The notes beneath the pieces are model-generated. The model worked only from the letters and a program-made list of their open reading frames with translations, made no database searches and was not told the origin of the DNA. Shown one piece after another: positions 1-8,792 of a stretch of 64,000 bases of DNA (position 1 is its first letter; every line of letters starts with the position of its first letter). This stretch comes from Hydrogenophaga sp. A37 (lineage in GTDB: Bacteria > Pseudomonadota > Gammaproteobacteria > Burkholderiales > Burkholderiaceae_C). The stretch covers positions 124,001-188,000 of the forward strand of contig NZ_MUNZ01000101.1 in the NCBI RefSeq assembly GCF_002001205.1. The letters are read 5' to 3'. Made by a program: the position numbers and the translations under genes.

Positions 1-968
1 TGGTGCCCGGCGGAGAGTATTCGATTGAAGTGGACCCCCGCACAGTGACAGGCCAGCGCTTGCAGACCTTGGCGCGCCTGGGTTTCAATCGTTTGAGCTT
101 TGGCGTGCAGGACTTCGATCCCGCGGTGCAGAAGGCCGTGCACCGTGTCCAGCCAGCCGAACAGGTGTTTGAACTGGTGGAGACCGCCCGCAAAATCGGC
201 TTCGAGTCGGTGAATGTGGACCTGATCTACGGCCTGCCGCTGCAAACCCCTGAGTCGTTTGCTCGCACGCTGGCGCAGGTCAACCAACTGCGCCCGGACC
301 GCATTGCACTGTACGCCTATGCCCATCTTCCTTCGCGCTTCAAACCGCAGCGCCGAATCGTCGCGGCGGAATTGCCCAGCCCCGGGGACAAGCTGTCCAT
401 GCTCTCAGCTTCGCTGGATGCGTTGAGCGAAGCAGGCTATGTGTATGTCGGAATGGACCACTTTGCGCTTCCGACCGATGCGCTGGCGGTGGCCAAGCGG
501 CAGGGGCGCCTGCACCGCAACTTCCAGGGCTACAGCACGCAGCCCGACTGCGACCTCATTGCTTTGGGTGTGTCGGCCATCGGACGCATTGGCGCCACCT
601 ACAGCCAGAACGCCAAGACACTCGAAGAGTATTACGACGCCCTGGACCAGGGTCGTTTGCCGATCATTCGTGGCCTCGCTCTCACGCGTGACGACCTGTT
701 GCGCAGGTCCGTCATCATGTCCTTGATGTGTCAGGGGCAGTTGCAGTATGAGTCGATCAACCTGGGTCATCTCATCGACTGCAGGACGTACTTTGTGCGA
801 GAACTTGAGTTGTTGGCCAGCTTCGCCGAGCAAGGGCTGGTGAGCATTGATGAATCGGGTGTGCAGGTGACGGCCACGGGCTGGTACCTGGTGCGCGCCA
901 TTGCGATGGTGTTTGATAAAAACCTGCAAGTGGATCAGGACCGGGCTCGGTTCTCCAAGATCATCTGA
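1..968 (+). CDS. hemN: Oxygen-independent coproporphyrinogen III oxidase, C-terminal part
   Basis: Radical-SAM enzyme that decarboxylates coproporphyrinogen III to protoporphyrinogen IX for anaerobic or low-oxygen heme synthesis. The gene enters from the left edge, so the N-terminus with the CxxxCxxC cluster motif is missing; about 322 residues are visible. Family signatures seen are GFNRLSFGVQDF, VDLIYGLPLQTPESF, GMDHFALP, LHRNFQGYSTQ and the C-terminal winged-helix part ending in FSKII. A GTG at base 3 is not a real start because the conserved sequence continues upstream. The next gene is a TauE/SafE-like protein, as often found beside ccoNOP-ccoGHIS clusters, so a cbb3 oxidase locus may lie to the left (inference). 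Confidence 0.95.
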   Translation, partial: VPGGEYSIEVDPRTVTGQRLQTLARLGFNRLSFGVQDFDPAVQKAVHRVQPAEQVFELVETARKIGFESVNVDLIYGLPLQTPESFARTLAQVNQLRPDRIALYAYAHLPSRFKPQRRIVAAELPSPGDKLSMLSASLDALSEAGYVYVGMDHFALPTDALAVAKRQGRLHRNFQGYSTQPDCDLIALGVSAIGRIGATYSQNAKTLEEYYDALDQGRLPIIRGLALTRDDLLRRSVIMSLMCQGQLQYESINLGHLIDCRTYFVRELELLASFAEQGLVSIDESGVQVTATGWYLVRAIAMVFDKNLQVDQDRARFSKII

Positions 969-1086
969 GGTGAAATGGTCGTCTGGTGCAGACGTTCATG
1001 CAGGCAAGAACTGCCAGGCGCAGGGCATGGGTGAGGCTTGTGGGGGCATCCGATGTCTCGTTCCACCTGCCTGCTAGAGTTCTCTA

Positions 1087-1758
1087 ATGCAGACTTCCAT
1101 GGCGATCACTGCCCTGTTCATGGGGCTGGCCGGTGGCCCGCACTGTGTGGCCATGTGCGGGGCTGCGTGCGCGGGTATCAGCCGCGCCGCTGGCGAGCAC
1201 AGCACGCAGGCGCTTTGGTCGTTTCAGGTCAGTCGCATGCTGGGCTACGCGCTCTTTGGTGCGTTCGCCGCTGGGTCGGTGCAAGGGCTGGCTTGGTTGG
1301 GCACCAACACCGCCGTCATTCGTCCGGTCTGGACGATGTTCCATGTGGCGGCGCTGTTCCTGGGTGCCGTGCTGATCTGGCAAGCAAGGCAACCCGCTTG
1401 GCTGGAAGGTCTGGGGCAAAGCGTCTGGCGCAAAGCGCGCCCCGTGCTCGGCCAACTGGGCAACAAGGCCCCGGTGGTGCTGGGTGTGGCTTGGGCCTTG
1501 ATGCCTTGCGGCTTGCTGTACTCGGCGTTGCTGGTTGCCTCGCTCTCGGCCAACGCGATGGAAGGCGCGCTCATCATGGCGCTGTTTTCGGCGGGCACTT
1601 CAATCTCCTTGACCGCCGGGCCCTGGCTCTTGCTGCGTTTGCGCGGCGGCCGTTCTGGCGCCTGGGGCATTCGCCTGGCGGGAATGGCGCTGGCGGCCAC
1701 TTCGGGCTGGGCGCTCTGGATGGGCATCACCAACCCCACCGGGCTGTGGTGTGCCTGA
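1087..1758 (+). CDS. TauE/SafE-like (DsbD_2/UreH-type) membrane protein
   Basis: A 223-residue integral membrane protein with about six hydrophobic segments. The N-terminal motif GGPHCVAMCG near residues 16-25 is the GGxHCxxMCG signature of the cytochrome-biogenesis-like transmembrane family (PF13386 type), with two cysteines in the first helix and a second MPCG motif near residue 139. Members commonly sit beside hemN and cbb3-oxidase assembly genes, where a role in copper or cytochrome oxidase maturation is suspected but not settled. The start is the ATG at 1087; no strong ribosome binding site precedes it. Its stop codon abuts the stop of the convergent transporter gene. Confidence 0.85.
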   Translation: MQTSMAITALFMGLAGGPHCVAMCGAACAGISRAAGEHSTQALWSFQVSRMLGYALFGAFAAGSVQGLAWLGTNTAVIRPVWTMFHVAALFLGAVLIWQARQPAWLEGLGQSVWRKARPVLGQLGNKAPVVLGVAWALMPCGLLYSALLVASLSANAMEGALIMALFSAGTSISLTAGPWLLLRLRGGRSGAWGIRLAGMALAATSGWALWMGITNPTGLWCA

Positions 1759-2630
1759 TCAGGGTTTTCGGCTGGGAAGGGTGGCAAGCACCAGGCCCAG
1801 AAGGGCGATGCCAAACGCCAAAAGCTGTATGGGCGCGAGCTGTTCGCCCATGAACAACACGCCGATGGTTGCGGCGCTGACGGGCAGCATGATGGAGAAC
1901 ACCCCGGCCCTCGATGCGGGGACGCTCTTCAGCCCGGTCATCCACAGCCACACCGTCCAGACGCTGGCGGCCAGAGCGTAAAACACCAGCAATCCCCCAC
2001 GGCGCCGAAATCGAAGCGCCACGCGGCCCAGATGCCCAGCGGCGTGACGAGCACAAAGCCCCACAGATTGATGATGGCCGAGATGCGTTTCGGGCCGAGG
2101 CCTTCTGTGAGTCGTTTGCCGATCACCACATAGGCCGCTTCGCACACGACGGCGGCAAACACCAACAGGTTGCCCCACACCTGCAGATCCAGACCCAGCG
2201 GTCCCGGTGACCCTGCGGCATGGATGTGGGCGTCTTTTTGCAATGAGAACAGCCCAATACCGATGGCTGCACAGGCGATGCCACCCCAGGTGCGTTTACC
2301 GATGCGCTCATTGAGGAACACCCGGCTCAACACCGCGACCACAGCAGGTATGGACGACATCACCACACCTGCCGCCACCGCAGTCGTCAGACTGACGCCG
2401 AACAACATGCAAATGGAAAAGAGGAAGTTACCCAGGAAGGATTCGAGAAAGAGCAGGCGCCGGGTGTGCGGGCTCCAGGTGGGTTCGTTGGACGGCTTGC
2501 GCAGCCAGCTGACCATGGCCAAGCCACCAATCCCAAAACGAAGCCAGGCCAGTAAAAACACAGGTAGGACCGCGACCAGCGGTTTTGACAGTGCAATGTA
2601 GCTGCCGACCAGTGACATGCTCATGGCCAA
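1759..2630 (-). pseudogene. EamA/DMT-family transporter, frameshifted
   Basis: Drug/metabolite-transporter superfamily permease of about ten helices, broken by one frameshift. The first frame (2630 down to about 2000) gives SLVGSYIALSKPLVAVLPVF through GIWAAWRFDFGAV; the second (about 1997 to 1759) continues with GLLVFYALAASVWTVWLWMT and ends LGLVLATLPSRKP. The break lies at a run of five C on the plus strand (1994-1998); one extra base there would restore a single full-length protein. This could be a real inactivating deletion, phase variation at a short homopolymer, or a sequencing error. The start is also uncertain: family-like residues continue upstream of the TTG at 2630 without an ATG or GTG. 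Confidence 0.85.
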
Positions 2631-3068
2631 ACTTACATAGGCCAGCCACCGCGAGCCAAGCAGGGGCGCGTTGTTCGAATCAATTATGGGTGGGCATCAT
2701 GCCTGACGAGATTGAACTGAATCCTGGCACCGTGTAGGTGAGTCTTCGGGTGGTTTCGAACGCTGGAAGGTCGTGTCACAAGGACTGGCCAATCTCGCTG
2801 AATGCATTCTTTCGTTATGAGAGAGCAAGTTTTCATAATATAAAAATGCATAATGTTGCATCGCAAGATATTTTCTCAATATAAGAATTTAAATTTCATG
2901 TGGAGAAATTAATTGAAAATAACATTGATATTAAACAGTTTATTTTTTGTCTTGTATAAGACATAAGAGATTTTAAAAGTCTTCTATAAGACTTAAAGTA
3001 GACACATCAGCATCCCGTTCGCATGCGGGCGCTGCCGACCCCTTCCTTCAACCTCATGGAGAGTTCAA
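2631..3068. other. AT-rich intergenic region upstream of aceA
   Basis: About 440 bp without a credible gene. The stretch 2815-3000 is strikingly AT-rich for this genome. It contains the palindrome TTGCATCGCAA at 2856-2866 and two matching 14-bp palindromes at 2949-2992 (separate entry). It probably holds the aceA promoter and possibly that of the divergent transporter gene. Confidence 0.7.
2949..2992 (+). promoter_or_regulatory. Two phased palindromic operators upstream of aceA
   Basis: GTCTTGTATAAGAC at 2949-2962 and GTCTTCTATAAGAC at 2979-2992 share perfect GTCTT/AAGAC arms and a TA-containing centre. Their starts are exactly 30 bp apart, close to three helical turns, so one face of the DNA would carry both sites. 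They lie 77-120 bp before the isocitrate lyase start. A dimeric regulator of acetate or fatty-acid use is the natural candidate; the sequence does not show which. Confidence 0.65.
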
Positions 3069-4400
3069 ATGCCCCAGTCCCTCACCGAACAACTCAGCCG
3101 CCAACAACAGATCGACGCCCTGGAAAAAGACTGGGCCACCAACCCACGCTGGAAAGGTGTGAAGCGCGGCTACTCCGCCGCCGACGTCGTGCGCCTGCGT
3201 GGCAGCATGCAGATCGAGCACACGCTGGCCAAGCGCGGTGCCGAAAAGCTGTGGGACAAGGTCAACGGCGGCGCCAAAAAGGGTTATGTCAACGCTTTCG
3301 GCGCCATCACTGCTGGCCAAGCCATGCAGCAGGCCAAGGCCGGTCTGGAGGCGGTGTATCTGTCGGGCTGGCAAGTCGCCGCCGACGGCAACACCAGCGA
3401 GACCATGTACCCCGACCAGTCGCTGTACGCATATGACTCGGTGCCCACCATGGTGCGCCGCATCAACAACACGTTCAAGCGCGCTGACGAGATCCAGTGG
3501 GGCCGTGGCATCGAGCCAGGTTCCAAGGACTTTGTGGACTACTTCCTGCCCATCGTGGCCGATGCTGAAGCCGGTTTCGGTGGCGTTCTGAACGCCTTCG
3601 AGCTGATGAAAAACATGATCGCCTCCGGTGCGGCGGGCGTTCACTTCGAAGACCAACTGGCCGCTGTGAAGAAATGTGGGCACATGGGTGGCAAGGTGCT
3701 CGTGCCTACCCAGGAAGCCTGCGAGAAGTTGATCGCGGCTCGCTTTGCCGCTGACGTGATGGGCGTTTCAACCATTGTGCTGGCCCGCACCGATGCCGAA
3801 GCCGCCAATCTGATCACCAGCGATCACGATGCCAACGACAAACCTTTCCTGACCGGCGAGCGCACGCAGGAAGGCTTCTACCGCGTCAAGAACGGTTTGG
3901 AACAAGCCATCAGCCGCGGTGTTGCCTACGCGCCCTACGCCGACCTGGTGTGGTGCGAGACCGGTGTGCCCGACATCGGCTTCGCCCGTGAATTCGCGCA
4001 AGCCGTGCAAGCAGCCTGCCCGGGCAAGCTGCTGTCCTACAACTGCTCGCCTTCCTTCAACTGGAAGAAAAACCTGGACGACAAGCAGATCGCTTCCTTC
4101 CAGGAAGACCTGGCCGCGCTGGGCTACCGCTACCAGTTCATCACGCTGGCTGGCATCCACATCAACTGGTTCAATACCTTCCAGTTTGCCCACGCTTACG
4201 CCCGTGGCGAAGGCATGAAGCACTACACGGAAATGGTCCAAGAGCAGGAATTTGCCGCTCGCGATAAGGGCTACACCTTCGTGTCGCACCAGCAGGAGGT
4301 GGGCGCCGGTTACTTCGACGACGTGACCACCGTGATCCAGGGCGGTTCTTCCAGCGTGAAGGCGCTGACCGGCTCAACCGAAGAAGAGCAGTTCCACTGA
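3069..4400 (+). CDS. aceA: Isocitrate lyase
   Basis: Cleaves isocitrate to glyoxylate and succinate, the first step of the glyoxylate bypass used on acetate, fatty acids and PHB-derived acetyl-CoA. The 443-residue protein has the catalytic motif KKCGHMGGK with the active-site cysteine near residue 203, the metal-binding [10 protein letters not shown] segment, and the family sequences [11 protein letters not shown] and [11 protein letters not shown]. Length matches the short bacterial form. The ATG at 3069 follows the purine-rich site GGAGAG by a normal distance. It is monocistronic: a terminator follows, and malate synthase is not in the window. Confidence 0.97.
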   Translation: MPQSLTEQLSRQQQIDALEKDWATNPRWKGVKRGYSAADVVRLRGSMQIEHTLAKRGAEKLWDKVNGGAKKGYVNAFGAITAGQAMQQAKAGLEAVYLSGWQVAADGNTSETMYPDQSLYAYDSVPTMVRRINNTFKRADEIQWGRGIEPGSKDFVDYFLPIVADAEAGFGGVLNAFELMKNMIASGAAGVHFEDQLAAVKKCGHMGGKVLVPTQEACEKLIAARFAADVMGVSTIVLARTDAEAANLITSDHDANDKPFLTGERTQEGFYRVKNGLEQAISRGVAYAPYADLVWCETGVPDIGFAREFAQAVQAACPGKLLSYNCSPSFNWKKNLDDKQIASFQEDLAALGYRYQFITLAGIHINWFNTFQFAHAYARGEGMKHYTEMVQEQEFAARDKGYTFVSHQQEVGAGYFDDVTTVIQGGSSSVKALTGSTEEEQFH

Positions 4401-4467
4401 GACAGTGAGGCTTTGCTGCATGGGTTGCGCTGATCGTCTGGCGCGCCTCGATGCAGCAGCTCGCGAT

Positions 4468-4502
4468 AAAGCCCCTGAGCGCTTCGACGCTTCAGGGGCT
4501 TT
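4468..4502 (+). terminator. Intrinsic terminator after aceA
   Basis: AAAGCCCCTGA pairs with TCAGGGGCTTT around a GCGCTTCGACGCT loop that can itself pair (GCG/CGC). A short T tract follows. It ends the aceA transcript. Confidence 0.85.
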
Positions 4503-4657
4503 CCAGTTTTGTGGACTCCGGATAGCGCGTTGGGTGCCACGCACTTGTCGCCAATTTCATACAGGCACCGATGTTGGCCGGCGATAGACTAGATGCCGTT
4601 GGCGTATTTGCCGATCCGGGCTGGCGTGCCTGCCCATCACAAACAGGAGAGATTCAC

Positions 4658-5053
4658 GTGTTGATCAATTGGAAATGGGTGTCTGCGCTGTCCGTCGCTT
4701 CGGCTTTGGCGGCTTGTGGTGGCGGTGGTGACACGACTGCGAGGGGCGCCATTGCCGTCAACATGTCGAACGGCTATGGGGCTATCGTGGTCAACTACAC
4801 ATCCCAGCCCGAAGCCAACAGCGATGTCGTCGACAAATGTGCGGACGACAGTGGTGCCGGCTGTGCGGTGATCCTGGAGTTTTCCGGCAATGGAACCTGT
4901 GGTTCGGCGGCTTGGGCTGCTGGTAACGGCGTTTGGGGTGTGGGCAGCGCTGGCTCGAAAGAGGTCGCAGATTCCCGCGCCCTGTCTCAGTGTATTGCCA
5001 AGGGTGGTGTCTCGTGTGAAATCCCGGGATGGCTGGAAACGCAGTGCAATTGA
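4658..5053 (+). CDS. DUF4189 domain lipoprotein
   Basis: A small secreted lipoprotein of 131 residues. The GTG at 4658 follows AGGAGAG and gives a short signal with lipobox LAAC near residues 16-19 followed by GGGG; the frame is open further upstream but that part lacks a signal sequence. The mature part, from GYGAIVVNYTSQPEANSDVV to the end, matches the DUF4189 pattern: repeated small beta units with cysteines, here CADDSGAGC, GTCGSAAWAAG and CIAKGGVSCEI. Function of the family is unknown. It stands alone between the aceA terminator and the thrS leader. Confidence 0.75.
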   Translation: MLINWKWVSALSVASALAACGGGGDTTARGAIAVNMSNGYGAIVVNYTSQPEANSDVVDKCADDSGAGCAVILEFSGNGTCGSAAWAAGNGVWGVGSAGSKEVADSRALSQCIAKGGVSCEIPGWLETQCN

Positions 5054-5141
5054 GCCTGCGTCGCAAGAAGTTGCCTGACAGAAATTGTGGGAAAATCCGA
5101 GTGATTTTAATCTTTTGAAGAGCAGGAAAGGCAGTTTGGTT

Positions 5142-5183
5142 ATGACACCGCGAACTACGGAGATGTTCTCTCTGGCCTTGTGA
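5142..5183 (+). CDS. Putative thrS leader peptide
   Basis: Predicted 13-residue peptide MTPRTTEMFSLAL, with Thr at positions 2, 5 and 6 encoded by ACA, ACT and ACG. AGGAAAGG lies 10 nt before the ATG. A ribosome stalled at the Thr codons would cover the 5' arm of the 5149-5198 hairpin; one that reaches the TGA at 5181-5183 would cover the 3' arm. Three Thr in the first six codons is enriched but fewer than in the best-known leaders, so this is a candidate only. Confidence 0.55.
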   Translation: MTPRTTEMFSLAL

Positions 5184-5226
5184 GGTCTGCAGTTCGCGCC
5201 TGCCCGATTCCTTCTCATTCACATCC

Positions 5227-5252
5227 AGCGCGGCCTTTGCCGCGCTTTTTTT
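5227..5252 (+). terminator. Terminator hairpin immediately before thrS
   Basis: AGCGCGGC and GCCGCGCT form an 8-bp stem around CTTT, followed by a run of seven T. It lies 16 nt upstream of the thrS start codon, too close for a separate downstream promoter, which points to attenuation rather than simple separation from the upstream gene. Confidence 0.9.
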
Positions 5253-5267
5253 GTTTCTGGACTTCCC

Positions 5268-7175
5268 ATGCTTCACATCACGCTCCCCGACGGTTCACAA
5301 CGCGAATTTCCCGGCCCGGTCACGGTGGCCGAGGTGGCCGCCTCCATCGGCACTGGGCTGGCCAAGGCCGCTCTGGCCGGCAAGATCAATGGAAGGGTGG
5401 TGGACACCAGTTTCCAGATCGTCACCGACAGCCCGCTCGCCATCGTCACCGCCAAGGATGCCGATGGACTGGAGGTCATTCGCCACTCCACCGCCCACTT
5501 GCTTGCATATGCAGTGAAAGAACTGTTCCCGGACGCACAGGTGACCATTGGCCCTGTGATCGAGCACGGTTTCTTCTATGACTTCTCATACAAACGGCCA
5601 TTCACACCGGACGACCTGGTGGCCATCGAGAAGAAGATGATCGAGCTGTCCAACAAGGACGAACCAGTCGTACGTCGCGTGCTGCCGCGCGACGAGGCCG
5701 TGGCCTACTTCAAAGGTCTGGGGGAACACTACAAAGCGGAAATTATCGCCAGCATCCCGAGCAACGAGGATGTGTCGCTGTACCGCGAAGGCCAGTTCGA
5801 AGATCTGTGCCGCGGCCCGCACGTGCCCAGCACGGGCAAGCTCAAGCATTTCAAGCTCATGAAGGTGGCGGGCGCCTACTGGCGCGGCGATCACCGCAAC
5901 GAGATGCTGCAGCGCATTTACGGTACGGCCTGGGCAACCAAGGACGAATTGCAGCAGTACCTGACAATGCTGGAAGAGGCGGAGAAGCGCGACCACCGCA
6001 AGCTGGGGCGTGAACTCGATCTGTTTCACATCGACGAGCATTCTCCTGGCACCGTGTTCTGGCACCCCAAGGGCTGGACGGTGTGGCAGGAGGTGGAGCA
6101 GTACATGCGCCGCGTGTACCGCGACAACGACTACCAGGAAGTCAAAGGCCCACAGATCCTGGACAAAGGCTTGTGGGAAAAAACGGGCCACTGGGACAAG
6201 TATCGCGACAACATGTTCACCACCGAGAGTGAAAAACGCGACTACGCCTTGAAGCCGATGAATTGCCCGGGCCACATCCTGATCTTCAAGCAGGGCATCA
6301 AGAGCTACCGCGACCTGCCGCTGCGCTACGGCGAATTTGGCCAATGCCACCGCAACGAGCCCACCGGCGGTCTGCACGGCATCATGCGGGTGCGCGCTTT
6401 CACGCAGGACGATGGCCACATTTTCTGCACCGAGGACATGATCCTGTCCGAGTGCGTGGCCTACACAGCCCTACTGCAAAAAGTCTACAAAGATTTTGGC
6501 TTCAGCAACATCATTTACAAGGTGGCGACGCGACCCGAAGCCCGTATCGGCAGCGACGAAAGCTGGAACAAAGCCGAGCACGCTTTGATCGAGAGCCTGC
6601 GTGCTTCAGGTTGTGACTTTGAGCTTTCGCCCGGCGAGGGCGCTTTCTACGGCCCGAAGATCGAATACACGCTCAAGGATGCGATCGGTCGCCAGTGGCA
6701 GTGCGGCACCATGCAGGTGGACTTCTTCATGACCGAGCGCCTCGATGCTGAGTACGTGGGGGAAGACGGTGCCCGCCATCGCCCTGTGATGTTGCACAGA
6801 GCCATCGTCGGCAGCTTGGAGCGTTTCATCGGTATTCTGATTGAGCAACACGCCGGCGCCTTGCCCGTGTGGCTCGCACCCGTACAGGTTGCGGTGCTCA
6901 ATATCACCGACTCGCAGGCCGAGTACTGTCGCGAAATCGTCAAATCTCTGCAAAATCAAGGGCTTAGGGTCATGGCGGACCTGCGCAACGAGAAAATCAC
7001 GTATAAAATACGGGAGCACGCGTTGCAAAAGCTGCCTTACATCCTTGTCGTGGGCGACAAAGAGAAAGAAGCTGGTGCGGTGGCTGTGCGGGCGCGAGGT
7101 AACAAAGACCTCGGTGTTATGCCGCTGGAAGACTTTTCCAGACTGATTGCGGCAGACGTTTCATCCAAGGTTTGA
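5268..7175 (+). CDS. thrS: Threonyl-tRNA synthetase
   Basis: Charges tRNA-Thr with threonine. The 635-residue protein has the full family layout: an N-terminal TGS domain (residues 1-60), the SAD editing domain with [16 protein letters not shown] near residue 75, a class II catalytic core with motif 2 ([23 protein letters not shown]) and zinc-ligand segment MNCPGHI, and an anticodon-binding domain from about residue 535. The ATG at 5268 has only a weak GGA upstream, in the shadow of the attenuator terminator. It heads the infC-rpmI-rplT-pheST operon, as in other proteobacteria. Confidence 0.98.
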   Translation: MLHITLPDGSQREFPGPVTVAEVAASIGTGLAKAALAGKINGRVVDTSFQIVTDSPLAIVTAKDADGLEVIRHSTAHLLAYAVKELFPDAQVTIGPVIEHGFFYDFSYKRPFTPDDLVAIEKKMIELSNKDEPVVRRVLPRDEAVAYFKGLGEHYKAEIIASIPSNEDVSLYREGQFEDLCRGPHVPSTGKLKHFKLMKVAGAYWRGDHRNEMLQRIYGTAWATKDELQQYLTMLEEAEKRDHRKLGRELDLFHIDEHSPGTVFWHPKGWTVWQEVEQYMRRVYRDNDYQEVKGPQILDKGLWEKTGHWDKYRDNMFTTESEKRDYALKPMNCPGHILIFKQGIKSYRDLPLRYGEFGQCHRNEPTGGLHGIMRVRAFTQDDGHIFCTEDMILSECVAYTALLQKVYKDFGFSNIIYKVATRPEARIGSDESWNKAEHALIESLRASGCDFELSPGEGAFYGPKIEYTLKDAIGRQWQCGTMQVDFFMTERLDAEYVGEDGARHRPVMLHRAIVGSLERFIGILIEQHAGALPVWLAPVQVAVLNITDSQAEYCREIVKSLQNQGLRVMADLRNEKITYKIREHALQKLPYILVVGDKEKEAGAVAVRARGNKDLGVMPLEDFSRLIAADVSSKV

Positions 7176-7274
7176 ATTCAAACATTCGGTTGGTGATCCC
7201 CGTGCGGCTGTTGCACACATCGCAGATGCGAAGTGGCGGCCAAGGGGTCGCCCGCCTGTCATTTCTGCCCACAC

Positions 7275-7290
7275 AAAGGAACTCACCATA
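7275..7290 (+). promoter_or_regulatory. Ribosome site and ATA start of infC
   Basis: AAAGGA at 7275-7280 is followed after 7 nt by ATA at 7288-7290, exactly where the conserved IF-3 sequence begins ([20 protein letters not shown]). No ATG, GTG or TTG lies in frame near it. IF-3 rejects non-canonical start codons, so such a start gives autoregulation; Escherichia coli infC uses AUU for this. Confidence 0.75.
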
Positions 7291-7896
7291 GCTACCAACT
7301 TTCGCGACCGCCGCCAACGCGAAGAGCGCGCACACCGACTGAACCGTGAAATCATGGCCCCCGAGGTTCGTCTGAATGGACCTGAAAATGAGCCGCTTGG
7401 CATCGTCAGTCTGATGGACGCGTTGCGCATGGCCGGTGAGTTGGATGTGGATCTGGTTGAAATTGCCGCCACCGCTGTGCCACCCGTGTGTCGCCTGATG
7501 GACTACGGCAAGTTCAAATACCAGGAGCAGAAAAAGGCAGCGGAAGCCAAGGCCAAGCAGACGGTCATCGAGATCAAGGAAATCAAGTTCCGCCCGGGCA
7601 CCGATGACGGTGACTACAACATCAAGATGCGCAATATCCGGCGCTTTCTGGATGACGGCGACAAATGCAAGATCACGCTGCGCTTTCGTGGCCGCGAGAT
7701 CACGCACCAGGAACTGGGTTTGGCCTTGCTCAATCGCATCCGCGATGAGTTGGCCGATTCGATCGTGATAGAGCAGTTTCCCAAGCTAGAAGGGCGCCAG
7801 ATGATCATGATGATCGCGCCCGGACGCAAAAAAGCTGGTGGCGGCGCACCCAAGGCAGAGCCTGCGGTGCAAAGCACTGAGCAGTCGGCGTCTTGA
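7288..7896 (+). CDS. infC: Translation initiation factor IF-3
   Basis: Binds the 30S subunit, prevents premature joining with 50S and checks start-codon pairing. About 202 residues from the ATA codon at 7288: an N-domain ([35 protein letters not shown]), a lysine-rich linker, and a C-domain ([47 protein letters not shown]). The C-terminal tail [19 protein letters not shown] is longer than in E. coli. An in-frame ATG at 7147 lies inside thrS and would add non-conserved residues, so it is not favoured. Second gene of the thrS operon. Confidence 0.95.
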   Translation: MATNFRDRRQREERAHRLNREIMAPEVRLNGPENEPLGIVSLMDALRMAGELDVDLVEIAATAVPPVCRLMDYGKFKYQEQKKAAEAKAKQTVIEIKEIKFRPGTDDGDYNIKMRNIRRFLDDGDKCKITLRFRGREITHQELGLALLNRIRDELADSIVIEQFPKLEGRQMIMMIAPGRKKAGGGAPKAEPAVQSTEQSAS

Positions 7897-7924
7897 GCGC
7901 AGTCTGAATCAACAAGATTGAACG

Positions 7925-8044
7925 GGCAGGGTAGTCTCCTGCCGGTTCGAGGTCGGTGGTGAAGTCCGCTGTGCCGAATTGAAAGGCTGAAAAGCCTTTC
8001 ACCAAAAGTGGCTCGGGGCCAACAAGTCCGCGGAAGGTTCGCGG
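7925..8044 (+). promoter_or_regulatory. Structured infC-rpmI intergenic leader
   Basis: The 182-nt gap before rpmI holds three hairpins: GGCAGG/CCTGCC (7925-7943), GAAAGGCT-GAAA-AGCCTTTC (7981-8000, an 8-bp stem with a GAAA tetraloop) and CCGCG/CGCGG (8028-8044). None is followed by a T run, so they are not terminators. In E. coli L20 represses rpmI-rplT by binding structured RNA at this place; an equivalent role here is inference. Confidence 0.4.
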
Positions 8045-8078
8045 CGCCTCACGAGCACAAATGAAAAGGAGCATTCAC

Positions 8079-8282
8079 ATGCCCAAAATGAAGACCAAGA
8101 GCAGCGCGAAGAAGCGATTCCGCGTGCGTCCCGGTGGCACCGTCAAACGCGGCCAAGCCTTCAAACGTCACATCCTGACCAAGAAGACCACCAAGAACAA
8201 GCGCCATCTGCGTGGTGCGGTGACTGTGCATGAGACCAATATGGGTCACATGGCACAGATGCTGCCCGGCATGGGCATTTGA
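8079..8282 (+). CDS. rpmI: 50S ribosomal protein L35
   Basis: A 67-residue basic protein beginning [20 protein letters not shown], with the L35 pattern [10 protein letters not shown] and the C-terminal [24 protein letters not shown] lies about 8 nt before the ATG at 8079, so this start is preferred to the in-frame one at 8061. It sits between infC and rplT as in most bacteria. Confidence 0.97.
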   Translation: MPKMKTKSSAKKRFRVRPGGTVKRGQAFKRHILTKKTTKNKRHLRGAVTVHETNMGHMAQMLPGMGI

Positions 8283-8306
8283 TCAACGACGAACAAGGAG
8301 TCACAC

Positions 8307-8666
8307 ATGCCTCGCGTCAAACGTGGTGTAACGGCACGCGCCCGTCACAAAAAAGTTCTCGCCCTTGCCAAAGGTTTCCGCGGTCGCCGCGGCAATGTCT
8401 TCCGCATCGCCAAACAGGCGGTGATGAAGGCCGGTCAGTATGCTTACCGTGACCGCCGCACCAAGAAGCGCGTTTTCCGTCAGCTGTGGATCGCGCGTAT
8501 CAACGCCGGTGCACGTGCTTGCGGCCTGACGTACAGCCAGTTCGCCAACGGCCTGAAGAAGGCCCAGATCGAAATCGACCGCAAGGTCCTGGCCGATCTG
8601 GCCGTGAACGACGTTGCTGCTTTCAACAGCATCGTGGAGCAAGTCAAAGCCAAGCTGGCCGCTTGA
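8307..8666 (+). CDS. rplT: 50S ribosomal protein L20
   Basis: A 119-residue protein needed for early 50S assembly, also a likely translational repressor of its own operon. It starts [20 protein letters not shown], with the conserved [20 protein letters not shown] and [20 protein letters not shown]. It lies 24 nt after rpmI behind an AAGGAG site. Confidence 0.98.
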   Translation: MPRVKRGVTARARHKKVLALAKGFRGRRGNVFRIAKQAVMKAGQYAYRDRRTKKRVFRQLWIARINAGARACGLTYSQFANGLKKAQIEIDRKVLADLAVNDVAAFNSIVEQVKAKLAA

Positions 8667-8720
8667 TTCACGGCGGAGAACGTCATTGCCCGCAAGGGTG
8701 ATGGCGGTTTCCCGTCGCTC

Positions 8721-8770
8721 AAAGGGGTTGAGGCTTGAGGGGTTCCCTCGCTGCTCTCAGCCCCTTTTTT
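8721..8770 (+). terminator. Terminator-like structure between rplT and pheS
   Basis: AAAGGGGTTGAG (8721-8732) pairs with CTCAGCCCCTTT (8756-8767) with one G-T pair, and the loop contains a second hairpin (GAGGGG/CCCTC). Six T follow. The position matches the pheM attenuator of E. coli, but I found no phenylalanine-rich leader peptide here, so it may simply reduce read-through into pheST. Confidence 0.7.
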
Positions 8771-8792
8771 CATTTCTCTGCACAAAACACAC

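Larger units (their letters stand above)
5106..5252 (+). promoter_or_regulatory. Candidate threonine-responsive attenuator leader of thrS
   Basis: A weak -10 (TTTAAT, 5106-5111) is followed by a ribosome site (AGGAAAGG, 5124-5131), a 13-codon leader ORF with three Thr codons (5142-5183), and three mutually exclusive pairings. Segment 1 CGCGAACT (5149-5156), which overlaps the Thr codons, pairs with segment 2 AGTTCGCG (5191-5198). Segment 2 TCGCGC (5194-5199) can instead pair with GCGCGG (5228-5233). Segment 3 (5227-5234) forms the terminator with segment 4 (5239-5246). The T run ends only 16 nt before the thrS ATG, so thrS transcripts from this promoter must read through it. This is the layout of a classical translation-coupled attenuator. 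Confidence 0.65.

Noticed and set aside
969-1086. FNR/Anr box between hemN and the TauE-like gene
   Set aside because: No TTGAT-N4-ATCAA-like sequence is present in the gap.
4405-4587. Short open frame across the aceA terminator
   Set aside because: It spans a terminator hairpin and has no ribosome site or recognisable protein pattern.
8667-8792. Possible phenylalanine leader peptide before pheS
   Set aside because: The terminator-like hairpin is present, but no short ORF with repeated Phe codons and a ribosome site was found upstream of it.
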